The translations under genes and the position numbers were made by a program. The notes beneath the pieces were generated by a model. It searched no databases, was not told where the DNA came from, and saw only the letters and a program-made list of their open reading frames with translations. Below are positions 26,188 through 34,903 of a DNA stretch of 64,000 nt, piece by piece; the stretch's first letter is position 1, and the number at the start of each line of letters is the position of its first letter. Source of the DNA: JADKAV01 sp963732355 (GTDB taxonomy: Bacteria; Actinomycetota; Actinomycetes; S36-B12; UBA10799); the NCBI GenBank assembly GCA_963732355.1, contig CAVSZD010000010.1, positions 62,001-126,000 on the forward strand. Reading direction: 5' to 3'.

Positions 26188-26396
26188 CGGCAGTTGTCGC
26201 AGGTCTGTGGTTCGGTATCAACCTTGGGGACGCGGGCTTCGGCTGGTGGCTCCTTGGGGCTGCAGCCGCAGCGGCGATCGTCCGCCGCTGGTGGGTTGTG
26301 GCCGCAGTTGCCGCAGCAGTAACCGGGGCAGTCCTCGCGGGGATCCACAGCCGCGCAGAGGCCGAATCGAGACTCGAACAGGGGGCCATCTTATGA
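26184..26396 (+). pseudogene. Out-of-frame N-terminal segment of comEC
   Basis: Reading from CTG 26184 gives a hydrophobic sequence (LTAVVAGLWFGINLG, then GFGWWLLGAAAAAAIVRRWW, then VTGAVLAGIHSRAEAESR) that looks exactly like the missing first membrane helices of ComEC. It ends at TGA 26394-26396, and the main comEC frame begins one base over. There is no ATG, GTG or TTG before residue 38 (GTG 26298). CTG 26184 forms a CTGA overlap with the comEA stop, in the style of the ATGA/GTGA overlaps elsewhere. A G5 run at 26381-26385 lies at the junction. Confidence 0.7.
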
Positions 26397-26397
26397 C

Positions 26398-28287
26398 TTG
26401 ACGGTGGAGGTGACGCAGCCCTCACGGGTGAGGGAGGGTGTTAGGGGGCCGTGGTGGTCGGCCGATGGCCGGATCGTTGCGGGTGGGCCGCGCGGGCGGG
26501 TGAGCCTGTCGGGCAATGGGGACGTGCAGTGGGCGACAGGGACGAGGGTCACCGGCTCGATGCTGGCCACTGGACCTCCCGAACGCGGAATGGTCGCGGC
26601 GCTGCGGATTCGCGGCGAGCCGCTGGTGGAACTCCCCGTGGGCCACGCGGCGCAGATCCGCACGGCGATGAGGACCATCTCCGGCGATTCCGACGAGGGT
26701 TGGCTGTTCTCGGGGATGACCCTCGGCTTGGACCAAGGGCTCAGCGAGGAAGCGCAGGCGTCGATGCGCGCATCTGGACTGAGCCACCTCACGGCGGTGT
26801 CTGGGGCCAACTGCGCGGTGCTGCTGCTGGTCGTGAACTGGCTCCTCGGATGGATGAGGCTCCCGCCGATGGTGCGGGTGCCGGTCCTGCTGGGCGTACT
26901 CATCGGCTTCGTCGTCGTGGTCGGCAACCAGCCCAGCGTGCTGCGCGCGGCGTTCATGGCGGGTCTGGCGTTGATAGCGGGACTTGTGGGTGGGCGCAGG
27001 GCGGCCGCCCATGTGTTGCAGATCAGTGTCGTCCTGCTGCTGCTCATCGACCCGTGGCTCGCGTTCTCGCTCGGGTTCGTTCTGTCCATCGCAGCGACCG
27101 CGGGTTTGATCGTGCTGATGGACCGTGGAGTGCTCGCTGCCACCCTGGCTGCGCAGGTAGCCACGTTCCCGATCCTTATCGCAATCGGCTCGTCCGTGGG
27201 GCTGCGAACGGTGGCCGCCAATGTGCTGGTGGCGCCTGCCGCGATGGTGGCACCGATCCTCGGCCTCGCTGCGTTGTGCGCGGAATGGTTGTTCGGAGCA
27301 GGAGATGTGGTGGCTGCAGCTGGTCGACGGCTCTGTGCGGCGATTCTGTGGGTGGCCCGGTGGGACGCACTTCCGAATCTCACGTGGATGCCTGGTTTCA
27401 CCGGGGTCGTGCTTGCCGTGGCGATCACCATCGTCGTGCTTCGCTTCGGCCGCGGGAGGCTTGTGTTGTTCACGGCCGTCTTGATCGGCGGGACGTGGTT
27501 GGGCATCCGGGTGACAGACCCCTGGCCCCCTCCGGATTGGTGGCTCGTGGCATGTGATGTCGGTCAGGGCGACGGCCTGGTCATCCGCTCGGGCGGGCGC
27601 ATCGTGGTGGTGGACACCGGCCCCGACGAACAGGTCATGGATGGGTGTCTTGACCGGTTGGGGGTGCGTACCATCGACCTGCTCGTGCTGACCCACTTCC
27701 ACGCGGACCATGTCGACGGTGTGCGCGGTGCCGTCGAGGGACGTCGCGTCGGGCAGGTGTGGACGAGCCCCTGCGAGGAACCTCCCGAGCAGTTCGAGGC
27801 TGCGATGCGAGCGGTGGCCGGTTTGCCCGTCAGCTCACCGGTGCCGGGCCAGACCTACCTGATCGGGGACAGCCGCCTGGAGGTCGTGTGGCCACGGCGC
27901 ATCATCGACGCCGGCTCAGTGCCGAACAATGCGTCGGTGAGCTTCGTGCTCACCTCCCCGGCCGGACGTGTTGCGATGCTGGCGGATATCGAGCCCGAGG
28001 CCCAGACCGAAATCATGGCGTCGGCGGACCTGCGCGCCGATGTCGTCAAAGTGCCACACCATGGCTCTGCACAGTTCGTCGCAGGTCTTCCGGCGGCTGT
28101 CGGCGCGGACATCGCATTGATCTCGGTGGGTGCGGGCAACACCTTCGGCCACCCCTCAGATGAGGCAGTGGCAGCCTGGCAGCTGGCCGGGGCGCAGGTG
28201 TTCACGACCGAGGAGAACGGGGACATCGCGGTGACCGGGGATCGGACTGTGATCGTGCGAGGTGTCAGTCGACCGCTAGTTCGATGA
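26398..28287 (+). CDS. comEC: ComEC/Rec2 DNA channel protein (main part)
   Basis: 629 residues as read from TTG 26398: the Competence domain (SGMTLGLDQGLS, SGLSHLTAVSGANCAVLL) with many membrane helices, then a C-terminal metallo-beta-lactamase-like domain (ACDVGQGDGLVI, LTHFHADHVDG, VVKVPHHGSAQFV). ComEC transports single-stranded DNA. The protein lacks the usual first helices, which are encoded one frame away just upstream, so either the gene is frameshifted here or the sequence has a one-base error. It converges on holA with a 23-base overlap. Confidence 0.88.
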   Translation: MTVEVTQPSRVREGVRGPWWSADGRIVAGGPRGRVSLSGNGDVQWATGTRVTGSMLATGPPERGMVAALRIRGEPLVELPVGHAAQIRTAMRTISGDSDEGWLFSGMTLGLDQGLSEEAQASMRASGLSHLTAVSGANCAVLLLVVNWLLGWMRLPPMVRVPVLLGVLIGFVVVVGNQPSVLRAAFMAGLALIAGLVGGRRAAAHVLQISVVLLLLIDPWLAFSLGFVLSIAATAGLIVLMDRGVLAATLAAQVATFPILIAIGSSVGLRTVAANVLVAPAAMVAPILGLAALCAEWLFGAGDVVAAAGRRLCAAILWVARWDALPNLTWMPGFTGVVLAVAITIVVLRFGRGRLVLFTAVLIGGTWLGIRVTDPWPPPDWWLVACDVGQGDGLVIRSGGRIVVVDTGPDEQVMDGCLDRLGVRTIDLLVLTHFHADHVDGVRGAVEGRRVGQVWTSPCEEPPEQFEAAMRAVAGLPVSSPVPGQTYLIGDSRLEVVWPRRIIDAGSVPNNASVSFVLTSPAGRVAMLADIEPEAQTEIMASADLRADVVKVPHHGSAQFVAGLPAAVGADIALISVGAGNTFGHPSDEAVAAWQLAGAQVFTTEENGDIAVTGDRTVIVRGVSRPLVR

Positions 28288-29227
28288 GGTCGCGCTCCAG
28301 GGCATGCAGCTTCTGGGCCGCGTCCAACTGCTCGCCATCGCGCAGCCCCCCCTTGACACGGGCGTCGAGGTCCGCCAGCAGGGTAACCGCGGATGCCAGT
28401 TGCGCGGGCTTCCATCGGCGCATCTGGGAGCGCAGCGTGCGAACCTTCCACGGCGGGACACTGATCTCGCGGGCGATCTCGGCCTCCGACATGCCGGGAG
28501 GGCACGCCGATAGTGCGATCAACTGCCGAACTGAACCGGCCACAGCCGCGACGATGGCCGGCCCTGTCCTGGCCCCATCAGCAGCGATCTGGGCCTGGCG
28601 CAGCCTGTGCAGAACGTCGGCGGGCCGTCCCAGCATCACAGCGTCAGCGACCTGGTACCCCGACAACTCGGCCACTCCACGGAAGTACTGTCCGACCACC
28701 TCGGCGTCGATGGGGTCGGTCTGGGCATCCGAGGTCAACTGGTGGGCCGCCGAACTGAGGTCCGCGAGGTCGGTGCCCACCGCTTCGATCAGCAGCGCCA
28801 ACGCGTCAGAGGTGATACGTCGCTTGTGGCGCCGGAATTCGTTGTTCACGAATTCGGACAGCGCTCGGCCCTTCTTCAGCGGTGCACATTCGATTGTGTC
28901 GTCGGCCCGCTTCTTGAGCTCTTTGAGAGCCGCCTGCCCGCTTCGGCCGCCACGGTGATGGGCGATCACGGGGCTGGTCTTGGCCGAATCGAGCAGGGCG
29001 TCGAGGGCATCGCCGATGACATCGACATCGGTGATCACAAGTATGCTGCGCGTGCCGAACAGATCCTCCCCGCCGGCCTCGGCCAGTCGCAGTCGGATGT
29101 TGGAAACCGTGGCGCTGATCTGCTCGACACCGAGATCTGGCTCGCTCTTCTGCCAGGACCGGACTGTGTCGTCAATGGCGCGGGCAGACAGGAACGGGTC
29201 GCTTCCGGTCAGCAGAACCAGCGTCAC
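28265..29227 (-). CDS. holA: DNA polymerase III subunit delta
   Basis: 320 residues. Delta opens the sliding clamp within the clamp loader. The order VLLTGSDPFLSARAID, ITDVDVIGD, LKELKKRADDTIECAPLKKG and the helical C-terminus (RQLIALSACPPG, PPWKVRTLRSQMRRW) is typical. GTG 29227 overlaps the lepA stop as GTGA, with GGAGGA as ribosome site inside lepA. It is convergent with comEC. Confidence 0.92.
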   Translation of the reverse strand: MTLVLLTGSDPFLSARAIDDTVRSWQKSEPDLGVEQISATVSNIRLRLAEAGGEDLFGTRSILVITDVDVIGDALDALLDSAKTSPVIAHHRGGRSGQAALKELKKRADDTIECAPLKKGRALSEFVNNEFRRHKRRITSDALALLIEAVGTDLADLSSAAHQLTSDAQTDPIDAEVVGQYFRGVAELSGYQVADAVMLGRPADVLHRLRQAQIAADGARTGPAIVAAVAGSVRQLIALSACPPGMSEAEIAREISVPPWKVRTLRSQMRRWKPAQLASAVTLLADLDARVKGGLRDGEQLDAAQKLHALERDLIELAVD

Positions 29228-31068
29228 CGTGGTTCCTCCGAGGTCGACAGCGCCGCGATGAAGGCCTCTTGCGGCACCTCGACGCGTCCGACCATCTTCA
29301 TGCGTTTCTTGCCCTCCTTCTGCTTCTCCAGCAGTTTGCGCTTGCGGCTGATGTCGCCGCCGTAGCACTTGGCAAGGACATCCTTGCGGATCGCACGAAT
29401 CGTCTCCCGGGCGATGACCCGCGAGCCGATCGCCGCCTGGATCGGGACCTCGAACTGCTGCCGGGGGATCAATGCCCGCAACTTGCCCGTCATGAGGACC
29501 CCGTAGGCGTAGGCCTTGTCCTTGTGCACGATCGCGCTGAACGCATCGACCGTCTCGCCCTGCAGCAGGATGTCGACCTTGACCAGATCGGCGGACTGCT
29601 CTGCGTCGGGCTCGTAATCCAGCGAGGCGTAACCGCGGGTTCGCGACTTGAGCTGGTCGAAGAAGTCGTAAACGATCTCGGCCAGCGGCAGTGTGTAGCG
29701 CATCTCCACGCGGTCCTCGGACAGGTAGTCCATGCCCAGCAGCGTCCCGCGCCTGCTCTGGCACAACTCCATGACCGTCCCGACGAACTCGCTGGGGGTC
29801 AAGATCGTCGATCGGACGACGGGTTCGTAGACCTCCGCGATCTTCCCGCCAGGGAACTCACTCGGGTTGGTCACGGTGTGCTCGGTCTGGTCCTCCATCA
29901 CCACCCGGTACACCACGTTCGGCGCGGTCGAGATGAGATCCAGATCAAACTCGCGCTCGAGGCGCTCGCGCACGATCTCCAGGTGCAGCAGTCCGAGGAA
30001 CCCGCACCGGAAACCGAATCCAAGTGCCGCTGAGGTCTCGGGTTCGTACACCAGTGCCGCGTCGTTGAGTTTCAGTTTGTCCAGGGCATCGCGCAGGACC
30101 GGATAGTCCGACCCGTCGATCGGATACAGCCCGGAGAAGACCATGGGCTTGGGGTCCTGGTAGCCGTGCAGTGCTTCAGTGGCCGGCCGGGTCGAGCTGG
30201 TGACCGTGTCACCGACCCGCGATTGACGAACGTCCTTGACCCCCGTGATCAAGTACCCCACCTCGCCCGCCGCGATGGAATCCGTCGGGATCGGGTCGGG
30301 GGAGATGACTCCCACTTCCAGGGTCTCGTGGGTGGCGGCCGTGGACATCATGCGGATGCGCTCGCGGGAGTGCAGCGCCCCGTCGATGACCCGCACGTAG
30401 GTAACCACCCCGCGGTAGGTGTCGTAGACCGAGTCGAAGATCATCGCCCGTGCTGGTGCTTCAGGATCACCGGTTGGAGCTGGCACGTGCTTGACGACCT
30501 CCTCAAGCAACTCCTCGACTCCCGCTCCGGTTTTCGCGCTGACCTGCAGGACGTCGTCGGGGGAGCACCCGATGATGTGGGCCAACTCCGCGGCGTACTT
30601 CTCCGGCTGGGCGGCCGGCAGGTCGATCTTGTTGAGCACCGGGATGACTGTCAGATCGTTCTCCAGCGCGAGCCAGAGGTTGGCCAGTGTCTGGGCCTCA
30701 ATGCCCTGCGCGGCGTCCACAAGTAGAACCGCACCCTCGCATGCGGCGAGACTGCGGGACACCTCATAGGTGAAGTCCACGTGGCCCGGGGTGTCGATCA
30801 GGTTGAGGATGTAGGTCGTGCCGTTGGCGGCCGTATAGGGCAGGCGCACGGCCTGCGACTTGATCGTGATCCCGCGTTCGCGCTCGATGTCCATGCGGTC
30901 CAGGTACTGAGCGCGCATGTCACGGCCGTCGACCACCCCGGTCATCTGCAGCATGCGGTCGGCCAGGGTGGACTTCCCATGGTCGATGTGCGCGATGATG
31001 CTGAAGTTCCGGAGGAGGTCGGCCGGGGTATGTCCAGGCGCAGGAGCATCGCCGCGGGAGACTGTCAC
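29224..31068 (-). CDS. lepA: Elongation factor 4 (LepA)
   Basis: 614 residues, ribosome-associated GTPase. G1 AHIDHGKSTLADR, G3 DTPGHVDFTYEV, G4 NKIDLP; domain V and the EF4-specific C-terminal domain (AKCYGGDISRKRKLLEKQKE, family signature) are present. GTG start at 31068 with AACTAT five bases upstream, so the mRNA may be nearly leaderless. It is co-transcribed with holA. Confidence 0.97.
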   Translation of the reverse strand: MTVSRGDAPAPGHTPADLLRNFSIIAHIDHGKSTLADRMLQMTGVVDGRDMRAQYLDRMDIERERGITIKSQAVRLPYTAANGTTYILNLIDTPGHVDFTYEVSRSLAACEGAVLLVDAAQGIEAQTLANLWLALENDLTVIPVLNKIDLPAAQPEKYAAELAHIIGCSPDDVLQVSAKTGAGVEELLEEVVKHVPAPTGDPEAPARAMIFDSVYDTYRGVVTYVRVIDGALHSRERIRMMSTAATHETLEVGVISPDPIPTDSIAAGEVGYLITGVKDVRQSRVGDTVTSSTRPATEALHGYQDPKPMVFSGLYPIDGSDYPVLRDALDKLKLNDAALVYEPETSAALGFGFRCGFLGLLHLEIVRERLEREFDLDLISTAPNVVYRVVMEDQTEHTVTNPSEFPGGKIAEVYEPVVRSTILTPSEFVGTVMELCQSRRGTLLGMDYLSEDRVEMRYTLPLAEIVYDFFDQLKSRTRGYASLDYEPDAEQSADLVKVDILLQGETVDAFSAIVHKDKAYAYGVLMTGKLRALIPRQQFEVPIQAAIGSRVIARETIRAIRKDVLAKCYGGDISRKRKLLEKQKEGKKRMKMVGRVEVPQEAFIAALSTSEEPR

Positions 31069-31240
31069 CCCCCCATAGTTTCACGGGGGCAGGTGGGCCG
31101 AGTGCCAGGTGCACCGGGAGCGCAGGCTATGCTGATCAGGTAGCGGTTTCGCGCTGCCTTCTGAGTACCTTGCTCTGTAGATCGCCAGAAGCGCACGTGA
31201 CGCACCCAGCGGACGAGTAAATCGAAGGACAACAACCACC

Positions 31241-31510
31241 GTGGCGAACATCAAGTCCCAGATCAAGCGGATCAAGACCAACAACAAGGCGCACGAGCGC
31301 AACAAGGCGGTCAAGTCCTCACTGCGCACCGCCTCCCGGCGAGTCCGCGAGGCCCTGTCCGCCGGAGAAGTGGACCGCGCCGAGGAACTGGCCCGTTCGG
31401 CCAGTCGCAAACTCGACAAGGCAGTGAGCAAGGGCGTCATCCACAAGAACCAGGCAGCCAACAAGAAGAGCGCACTGAACAAGGCCGTGGCAACCGCCAA
31501 ATCCGCCTGA
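31241..31510 (+). CDS. rpsT: 30S ribosomal protein S20
   Basis: 89 residues, highly basic and helical: MANIKSQIKRIKTNNKAHER at the start and HKNQAANKKSALNKAV near the end are diagnostic. GTG start with GAAGGA upstream. It is divergent from lepA across a 172-base gap; TATGCT at 31128-31133 is a possible -10 box with no clear -35. A short CCGGG/CCCGG hairpin follows the stop. Confidence 0.97.
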   Translation: MANIKSQIKRIKTNNKAHERNKAVKSSLRTASRRVREALSAGEVDRAEELARSASRKLDKAVSKGVIHKNQAANKKSALNKAVATAKSA

Positions 31511-31638
31511 TTCACTGGTCTTTCCGGGTCGCTGCCATCCCGGTGGCGCAATTCCCGGATGCTCTTCCAAGGGCTCATCGCTAGTACTAAAGTTGCGGCT
31601 ATCCGTTCACCTAGCGCTGTAGCGAAGGGTATTTGACT

Positions 31639-33468
31639 GTGGCCAACACAACGACGGGGCGCGAGACGCTTGGGGAAACCGCCGAGTCCCTCGCCCACAT
31701 GATCCTCGACAGGGTCAGTGCAACACCGAATGCTGAAGCCTTCCGGGCCCCGACTGCCGACGACACCAGTTGGTCGTCCATGACCTGGAAGCAGACTTAC
31801 GACGATGTGGAGAAGCTGGCAGCCGGTCTTCTCTCCCTCGGCCTTGAACCCGAGCAGCGGGTTTCCATCGCGTCCAACACTCGTCTGGACTGGATCCTCG
31901 CCGACTACTCCATCGCCCTGGCCGGAGGCGCGACGACCACCGTGTACCCGAGCACCGGCGACCACGATGTCGCCTACATCCTCGGGGACTCCAACACTCG
32001 GTTCGTCTATGCCGAAGACCAGAGCCAGGTCGAGAAGATCGTGGCCCACAAGGACGAACTGAACATCGAGAAGATCGTCCTCTTCGATGGCGAGGGCGAT
32101 GGCGACTCGGTCATCACGATGGACGACCTGCGTGCCCTCGGCGAGGCCCACCTGAAGGCCGACCCGGATTCGGTCAAGGAGCGCGCCCGCTCGGTCGAGA
32201 AGAACCAGCTGGCGACGCTGATCTACACCTCCGGCACGACCGGCAAGCCCAAGGGCGTCGAGTTGACCCACGGCAACTGGACCTACGAAGGTGCTTTCGT
32301 CGAGAGTTTGCACATCATCGACATCGATGACGTGCACTTCCTCTGGTTGCCGCTGGCGCACTCCTTCGGCAAGGTCCTGCTGGCATTGCAGCTGCAGGTC
32401 GGTTTCGTAACGGCCGTCGACGGCCGAGTGCCCAACATCGTGGACAACCTGGCCATTGTGCAGCCGACCTTCATGGCCGCAGTTCCCCGCATCTACGAGA
32501 AGGTCTACGCGCGGGTGGCGCAAACCGCCATGTCGGAGGGTGGTGCCAAGGCCAAGATCTTCAACTGGGCGTTCACCATGGGCAACGAATTGTCCGAGCG
32601 GGAACTGGCCGGCGAGAAGATCGGCGGCATGAACGCGATGAAGCGCAACCTCGCAGACAAGTTGGTCTACTCCAAGATCCGTGCCCGCCTCGGCGGCCGG
32701 ATGCGCTACATGATCTCCGGATCGGCCGCCCTGAGCAAGGACATCGCCACGTGGTTCTACACCGCGGGCCTGCCCATCCTCGAGGGATACGGACTGACCG
32801 AGACCAGCGCAGCCACCTGCGTCATGCGTCCCGACCGGATCAAGTTCGGCACGGTGGGGGAGCCGGCTGCAGGCACCGAGATCAAGATCGCCGGCGACGG
32901 TGAGATCCTGATCCGCGGCCCCGGGGTCATGCGCGGGTACCGCAACCTGCCGGAGGCAAACGCCGAGGTCTTCCCCGGTGACGGCTGGTTTGCTACCGGC
33001 GACATCGGCGAGATCGACGACATGGGTCGGGTCAAGATCACCGACCGCAAGAAGGATCTGGTCAAGACCTCTGGCGGCAAGTACATCGCGCCGTCGGCGA
33101 TCGAGAGCCAGTTCAAGGCGATCAGCGGCCTGGTGGGCAACATGGTCGTCCACGCCAACGACCGCAACTTCGCCAGCGCGCTGATCACTCTTGACCCAGA
33201 CGCCGCGGCCGCCTGGGCCGCTGACCACGGCAAGGCGGGCGCTTCCTTGGCCGACATAGCCAAGGATCCCGAGTTGCTGGCCGAGATGCAGGGATCGGTC
33301 GACGAACTCAACGCCCGTCTCAACAAGTGGGAGACGATCAAGAAGTTCGAGATCTTGGACCGTGACTTCACAGTCGAGGAGGGCGAACTGACCCCGAGCC
33401 TCAAGGTGAAGCGCAAGGCGGTCGAGGAGAAGTACCGCGACATCCTGGACGCGATGTACACGTCCTGA
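31639..33468 (+). CDS. Long-chain acyl-CoA synthetase (AMP-forming)
   Basis: 609 residues, ANL adenylating enzyme that activates fatty acids to acyl-CoA. Motifs in order: P-loop YTSGTTGKPKGVELTHGN, GYGLTETSAATC, GWFATGDIGEID, and KDLVKTSGGKYIAPSAIE. Length and motif spacing match the bacterial long-chain (FadD15/ACSL-like) group. Start: GTG 31639 is nine bases after AAGGG; an in-frame TTG at 31633 is too close to it. It is followed by a strong terminator. Confidence 0.92.
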   Translation: MANTTTGRETLGETAESLAHMILDRVSATPNAEAFRAPTADDTSWSSMTWKQTYDDVEKLAAGLLSLGLEPEQRVSIASNTRLDWILADYSIALAGGATTTVYPSTGDHDVAYILGDSNTRFVYAEDQSQVEKIVAHKDELNIEKIVLFDGEGDGDSVITMDDLRALGEAHLKADPDSVKERARSVEKNQLATLIYTSGTTGKPKGVELTHGNWTYEGAFVESLHIIDIDDVHFLWLPLAHSFGKVLLALQLQVGFVTAVDGRVPNIVDNLAIVQPTFMAAVPRIYEKVYARVAQTAMSEGGAKAKIFNWAFTMGNELSERELAGEKIGGMNAMKRNLADKLVYSKIRARLGGRMRYMISGSAALSKDIATWFYTAGLPILEGYGLTETSAATCVMRPDRIKFGTVGEPAAGTEIKIAGDGEILIRGPGVMRGYRNLPEANAEVFPGDGWFATGDIGEIDDMGRVKITDRKKDLVKTSGGKYIAPSAIESQFKAISGLVGNMVVHANDRNFASALITLDPDAAAAWAADHGKAGASLADIAKDPELLAEMQGSVDELNARLNKWETIKKFEILDRDFTVEEGELTPSLKVKRKAVEEKYRDILDAMYTS

Positions 33469-33477
33469 TCCACACCT

Positions 33478-33511
33478 CGAGGGGGCGGCGCCGTTGGGTG
33501 CCGCCCCCTCG
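33478..33511 (+). terminator. Terminator after the acyl-CoA synthetase gene
   Basis: CGAGGGGGCGGC (33478-33489) pairs perfectly with GCCGCCCCCTCG (33500-33511), 12 bp with a 10-base loop, nine bases after the stop. No U-tract. Confidence 0.8.
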
Positions 33512-33536
33512 TCGTGCCGGGGGTTGGCCGCGCGCC

Positions 33537-33616
33537 GGGATGCGTTGGTTCCGGCCCCCCGTTCCCCGCGGGATGCGTTGGTTCCGGCCCCCCGTTCCCC
33601 GCGGGATGCGTTGGTT
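33537..33616 (+). repeat. 33-bp tandem repeat, 2.4 copies
   Basis: Two identical 33-bp units (33537-33569, 33570-33602) starting GGGATGCGTTGGTTCC and ending CCGTTCCCCGC, then the first 14 bases of a third (33603-33616). The third copy runs directly into the left arm of the large inverted repeat. 33 bp is 11 codons, so an open frame passes through, but nothing suggests it is translated. Confidence 0.9.
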
Positions 33617-33681
33617 AGAGGTTGTGCTGTTGGTTAGCGAATCCACGCGTTGTTTCTCTAACCAACAGCACAACCTCTAAC
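33614..33681 (+). repeat. Perfect 24-bp inverted repeat (long hairpin)
   Basis: The left arm 33614-33637 (GTTAGAGGTTGTGC...) and right arm 33658-33681 (...GCACAACCTCTAAC) are exact reverse complements over 24 bases, with a 20-base spacer containing ACGCGT. The arms are AT-richer than the surroundings. It ends 34 bases before hemW. It could be a dispersed repeat element, a transcription attenuator or a protein-binding site; there is no U-tract and no transposase. Confidence 0.9.
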
Positions 33682-33703
33682 GCGGGCATATACCCAGCCC
33701 TGC

Positions 33704-33709
33704 GACACT
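33704..33709 (+). promoter_or_regulatory. -10-like box before hemW
   Basis: GACACT ends six bases before the hemW ATG with no ribosome site, matching the leaderless pattern. The long inverted repeat ends 22 bases upstream, where a -35 element would be expected. Confidence 0.35.
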
Positions 33710-33715
33710 GGGCCC

Positions 33716-34903
33716 ATGCCCGCACTGCCCGACGGTGAACCTGCGCCTGCCGACGGGCGACTGCCCGAGCCCCTTGACTGGTCGCGGCCGCTGCGGGCTT
33801 ACGTGCACGTCCCGTTTTGCAGCGCCCGTTGCGGTTACTGCGACTTCAACACCTACACGACCGGCGAACTTGGCGGTTTCGCCATGAGTGACTACGTCGA
33901 GGCCCTGCTCCGGGAGATCGAGCTGGCCGCCGGTGTGGTGGCGACGAAGCCACTGTCATCGGTGTTCCTCGGTGGCGGGACGCCGTCCCTTCTGCCCGCT
34001 GCCAGCCTCAACACCGTTCTCGAAGCCTTGCGCGGGCAGTTCGGGCTGGAGCCCGGGGCCGAGATCACCTTGGAGGCCAACCCCGAGAACGTCAACGCCC
34101 AGACGCTCGACGCGTGGCTGGAGGCCGGCGTTACCAGGATCAGCATCGGGATGCAGAGCGCCGACCCGGGAACGCTGGCGGTCCTGGAACGCGTCCACAC
34201 CCCGGGGGCGGCAGTGGCAGCGGCAAACCTGGCCCGCCGTCGCGGCTTCGAGCACACCTCACTCGACCTCATCTACGGTGTTCCCGGGCAGTCAAAGGCA
34301 TCGTGGGAGTCGACCGTGGGGGCGGCGTTGGATGCGAACCCCGACCACATCAGCGCTTACGCACTTGGAGTCGAGCCAGGGACGGCCCTACACCGTCGGG
34401 TCCGCCAGGGTGAGGTCGCCGCTCCGGACCCGGACGCGGCGGCCGCCCAGTACGAGTTGGCCGACTCCCTGCTGAGTCAGCGGGGGCTTAATTGGTACGA
34501 GATCTCCAACTGGGCCAGGCCTGGTGGAGCCTGTGATCACAACCTCGGGTACTGGCGAGGGGACAACTGGTGGGGGTTCGGCCCTGGCGCGCATTCCCAC
34601 GTCGACGGCGTGCGCTGGTGGAACGTCAAGCGCCCGGCCACGTATCGTTCGATGCTCGTCGCTGAGCGCAGCCCGGCAGCCGGGCGTGAACTCCTCGACG
34701 ATGAGCAGCGTCGGGTGGAAGAGGTCATGCTCGCGACGAGGTTGGCCAGTGGTATCGATCCGGGTGACTTCGACGCCGCAGCGATCCAGCGACTACTGGA
34801 CGACGCCTTGCTGGAACGCACGAACGGCGCCCGCCTTCACCTGACCCTTCGGGGCCGGATGCTGGCGGACGCCGTCGTGCGCGTCCTTCTCGGGTGGGAC
34901 TAG
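33716..34903 (+). CDS. hemW: HemW-type radical SAM protein
   Basis: 395 residues. HemW binds heme and is thought to act as a heme chaperone; it was long misannotated as coproporphyrinogen oxidase. The cluster motif is C35-x3-C39-x2-C42 (CSARCGYCDF), followed by FLGGGTPSLL, EANPENV and DLIYGVPGQ. A C-terminal HemN-type domain follows. The first 25 residues are Pro/Asp-rich and variable. Its stop codon overlaps the opposite-strand stop (CTAG at 34900-34903). Confidence 0.93.
   Translation: MPALPDGEPAPADGRLPEPLDWSRPLRAYVHVPFCSARCGYCDFNTYTTGELGGFAMSDYVEALLREIELAAGVVATKPLSSVFLGGGTPSLLPAASLNTVLEALRGQFGLEPGAEITLEANPENVNAQTLDAWLEAGVTRISIGMQSADPGTLAVLERVHTPGAAVAAANLARRRGFEHTSLDLIYGVPGQSKASWESTVGAALDANPDHISAYALGVEPGTALHRRVRQGEVAAPDPDAAAAQYELADSLLSQRGLNWYEISNWARPGGACDHNLGYWRGDNWWGFGPGAHSHVDGVRWWNVKRPATYRSMLVAERSPAAGRELLDDEQRRVEEVMLATRLASGIDPGDFDAAAIQRLLDDALLERTNGARLHLTLRGRMLADAVVRVLLGWD

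Noticed and set aside
26391..26400. Programmed frameshift of the prfB type at TTATGAC
   Set aside because: The P-site codon TTA cannot re-pair after a +1 slip, and there is no Shine-Dalgarno-like stimulator before it.
26422..27711. A 429-codon minus-strand frame over comEC
   Set aside because: Antisense shadow of comEC, rich in His/Arg/Gln with no domain.
31081..33228. A 715-codon open frame on the minus strand
   Set aside because: It covers the acyl-CoA synthetase, rpsT and the lepA upstream gap, and its sequence has no protein-like blocks.
33498..33680. Open frame through the 33-bp repeats (RWFRPPVPRGM units)
   Set aside because: It exists only because the unit is a multiple of three; it has no ribosome site and ends in the inverted repeat.
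33537..33681. CRISPR array
   Set aside because: The copies are directly adjacent with no unique spacers, and no cas genes are present.
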